The position numbers were made by a program, and so were the translations under genes. This document shows positions 14,139-16,221 of a stretch of DNA of 16,221 bases, piece after piece. The notes beneath the pieces are model-generated. The model did no database searches. It worked only from the letters and a program-made list of their open reading frames with translations, and was not told where the DNA came from. Origin of the DNA: Bacteroidota bacterium (GTDB lineage: Bacteria; Bacteroidota; Bacteroidia; Bacteroidales; Rikenellaceae); NCBI GenBank assembly GCA_023413645.1, contig JAEZPN010000003.1, positions 1 to 16,221 on the forward strand, written 5' to 3'. Position 1 is the first letter of the stretch; the number at the start of each line of letters is the position of its first letter.

Positions 14139-16221
14139 TTATGTTATAATAGAATAGTTGATTTCGTTTCTCTTTAGGAACTCCATAAAATCTGTCGTTG
14201 GCTCCACACGGTAGCTCGATGATAGACGTATCTTGACATCCTCGTGCGCATCCGTTACGGTAATCTGCAACGATGCCTTGCCGCTATTGCGCGAGATGAC
14301 GTCGAGTAACATATCTGTAAGCGTTGAGCATACGTCGTGCACCTCCAACTCCAGGCGTATAGCCTTAATCGTGTCGGCGATGTCGGCAAGGTGCTGGATA
14401 GAGGTCATCTTATACTCGAGTTCATCCTTATATGGATGCTTCTGCACGCGTCCGCGAATCATGAGGAAGTTGTTGAGCTCAATGAGCATGCCCCACTGAG
14501 CATACTCCTTGCTAAAGAGCGTGAACTCGTGCTGCGAGTTGTAGTCCTCAAGCACAAAGCGTGCATACTTGCGGCCATCCTTCGTCGTGAGTGGCGTTAC
14601 CGACACGACGACACCTGCAACTGCAATCTCCTTACCATCGAAGAGTGTCAAGTCCTCCAAGTCGCCCAACTCCGCCTTACACATCTGCTTGATGATAAAG
14701 TCGAAGCGGTCGAGGGGGTGTCCCGAGAGGTAGAGGCCGATGACCTCCTTCTCCTTGTTCAGTATCACGATGTTGTTCCAATCCTCAGCAACGGGAACGC
14801 GGGGCTTTTGTAGGTCGAAACCTCCATCTGTAGCCATGCCGAAGAGACTCTGCTGAGCATTCTGCCTCTCCTGCTGCACACGCTGACCATAGCGCACAAG
14901 CATATCGAGGAACATAACCTTTGACTGGTCCTCAGCGAAGAAGCGCGAGCGGTTGAAGTCGATGAGCGAGTCGAAAGCGCCAGCATAAGCGATGCTCTCC
15001 AAGCACTTGCGGTTGACAACCGAGTAGTTCACACGCTCCATAAAGTCGTAGATAGACTTGAATGGACCATTCTCCATGCGCTCCTTGACAATAGACTCAG
15101 AGGCTGCCTCGCCAACGCCCTTGATAGCGGCGAGACCAAAGCGTACGTCGCCACTCTTGTTTGTCGAGAACTTAACCTTTGACTCGTTGACATCGGGGCC
15201 GAGCACGGCGATACCCATGCTCTTACACTCGTTCATGTAGGCCGTAACCTGCTTGATGTCGTTAAGGTTGCGGCTAAGCACCGTCGCCATATACTCAGAA
15301 GGGTAGTGCGCCTTGACGTATGCCGTCTGGTAGGCTACCCACGAGTAGCACGTAGCGTGCGACTTGTTGAAGGCGTATGATGCAAACTTCTCCCAGTCTG
15401 CCCAGATCTTCTCCAAGACCTTCTCGTCGTGGCCGTTCGACTTACCACCCGCAATAAACTTGGGCTTAAGCTCGTCCAGTTTCTCCTTAATCTTCTTACC
15501 CATCGCCTTACGTAGGGTGTCGGACTCACCTCGCGTAAAGTTACCCAACAAGCGCGATAGCAACATCACCTGCTCCTGATATACGGTGATGCCGTAGGTG
15601 TCCTTCAAATATCTCTCCATGATGGGGATATCGTAGACAATAGGTTTGCGCCCGTGCTTACGGTCGATAAAGTCGGGGATGTAGTCCATAGGTCCGGGAC
15701 GATAGAGCGCATTCATCGCAATAAGGTCCTCGAAGGTCGAGGGCTGCAGCTCACGTAGGTACTTCTGCATACCTGGCGACTCGAACTGGAACGTACCAAT
15801 CGTGCCACCCTTACAGTATAGGTCGTATGTCTTCTTGTCGTCGATGGGGATGTTGTCGATGTCAATCTTCACACCGTGGGTCTGCTCCACAGTCTCGACA
15901 GCATCCTTGATAATAGAGAGCGTCTTAAGACCGAGGAAGTCCATCTTAATAAGACCCGTATCCTCAATCACAGAACCCTCATATTGTGTTACGAGCATCT
16001 TCTCGCCCGTCTCCTTATCGTCAGCCGTGCTTACGGGCACCCAGTCGGTGATGTCGTCACGGCAGATGATAGTGCCGCAGGCATGCACACCCGTACCTCG
16101 CACATTACCCTCCAACATCTTCGCATACTTAATCGTATCGCGCATGATGGGGTCTGTTGACTCCTCGGCAGCCTTCAACTCGGGAACCGCCATGATGGCA
16201 TTCGTGAGGTTTATCTTGAGC
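14139..16221 (-). CDS. dnaE: DNA polymerase III alpha subunit (DnaE type), C-terminal part
   Basis: About 694 codons of the replicative polymerase are visible; the frame is open at 16221, so the 5' half (PHP domain and the first two catalytic aspartates) lies outside. Counting from the first visible Met (16193), KMDFLGLKTL holds Asp85, equivalent to the third catalytic aspartate (D555 in E. coli). Later parts include ALYRPGPMDYIPDFI, the GITVYQEQVM segment and AYAFNKSHA-like motifs of the palm/fingers. A helix-hairpin-helix follows (FGLAAIKGVGEAA, about 352-364). An OB-fold sits near EIAVAGVVVSVTP, and a short C-terminal domain ends at 14139. This order is that of DnaE, not PolC. It acts in the cytoplasm at the replication fork. 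trxA follows 17 bp downstream. Confidence 0.96.
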   Translation of the reverse strand, partial: LKINLTNAIMAVPELKAAEESTDPIMRDTIKYAKMLEGNVRGTGVHACGTIICRDDITDWVPVSTADDKETGEKMLVTQYEGSVIEDTGLIKMDFLGLKTLSIIKDAVETVEQTHGVKIDIDNIPIDDKKTYDLYCKGGTIGTFQFESPGMQKYLRELQPSTFEDLIAMNALYRPGPMDYIPDFIDRKHGRKPIVYDIPIMERYLKDTYGITVYQEQVMLLSRLLGNFTRGESDTLRKAMGKKIKEKLDELKPKFIAGGKSNGHDEKVLEKIWADWEKFASYAFNKSHATCYSWVAYQTAYVKAHYPSEYMATVLSRNLNDIKQVTAYMNECKSMGIAVLGPDVNESKVKFSTNKSGDVRFGLAAIKGVGEAASESIVKERMENGPFKSIYDFMERVNYSVVNRKCLESIAYAGAFDSLIDFNRSRFFAEDQSKVMFLDMLVRYGQRVQQERQNAQQSLFGMATDGGFDLQKPRVPVAEDWNNIVILNKEKEVIGLYLSGHPLDRFDFIIKQMCKAELGDLEDLTLFDGKEIAVAGVVVSVTPLTTKDGRKYARFVLEDYNSQHEFTLFSKEYAQWGMLIELNNFLMIRGRVQKHPYKDELEYKMTSIQHLADIADTIKAIRLELEVHDVCSTLTDMLLDVISRNSGKASLQITVTDAHEDVKIRLSSSYRVEPTTDFMEFLKRNEINYSIIT

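Noticed and set aside
1..16221. CRISPR array, tRNA, rRNA, integrase or transposase genes
   Set aside because: I looked for regularly spaced repeats, cloverleaf-like sequences and recombinase motifs and found none; the only repeats are the intergenic ones listed.

Overview
The window looks like chromosomal DNA of a Bacteroidota bacterium, most likely order Bacteroidales. Five or six start regions carry a match to the Bacteroidota -7 promoter consensus TAnnTTTG. Start sites lack strong Shine-Dalgarno sequences. The gene content also fits: short-lipobox lipoproteins, a TlpA-type lipoprotein, a TPR/transmembrane/HTH regulator, an A-type flavoprotein and a dnaE-trxA pair. I cannot fix the genus from sequence alone. 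All genes except the flavoprotein gene run on the minus strand.

Layout, left to right. (1) 1-2474: most of an M16 zinc peptidase gene, cut off at its 3' end by the window edge. (2) 2717-5893: a minus-strand unit read as zinc-binding lipoprotein (znuA-like), then ABC ATPase (znuC-like), then a TPR membrane regulator, closed by a terminator at 2601-2648. No permease gene is present. (3) 6010-7173: a divergently transcribed FprA-type flavodiiron protein with its own terminator. (4) 7233-10234: a tight three-gene unit of TonB-dependent receptor, calycin-like lipoprotein and DUF1294 membrane protein. Its promoter sits right at the receptor ATG and next to an 18-bp palindrome. (5) 10235-10896: 662 bp without an intact gene, holding a gene remnant, a cluster of alternating interspersed repeats, a second copy of the palindrome and strong hairpins. 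(6) 10897-13465: a TlpA-like thioredoxin lipoprotein and a large fibronectin-III-like lipoprotein. (7) 13466-13803: AT-rich intergenic DNA with degenerate repeats and the trxA terminator. (8) 13804-16221: thioredoxin (trxA) just downstream of the C-terminal part of DNA polymerase III alpha (dnaE), whose 5' end lies outside the window.

How the parts fit: much of the window concerns the cell envelope, namely metal capture, TonB-dependent uptake, envelope thiol chemistry and proteolysis, with oxygen detoxification and replication genes alongside. The points most worth a second look are the permease-less zinc unit that ends in a membrane-spanning regulator, and the palindrome repeated about 480 bp apart, with one copy abutting the TonB-receptor promoter and the other bordering an interspersed-repeat cluster.
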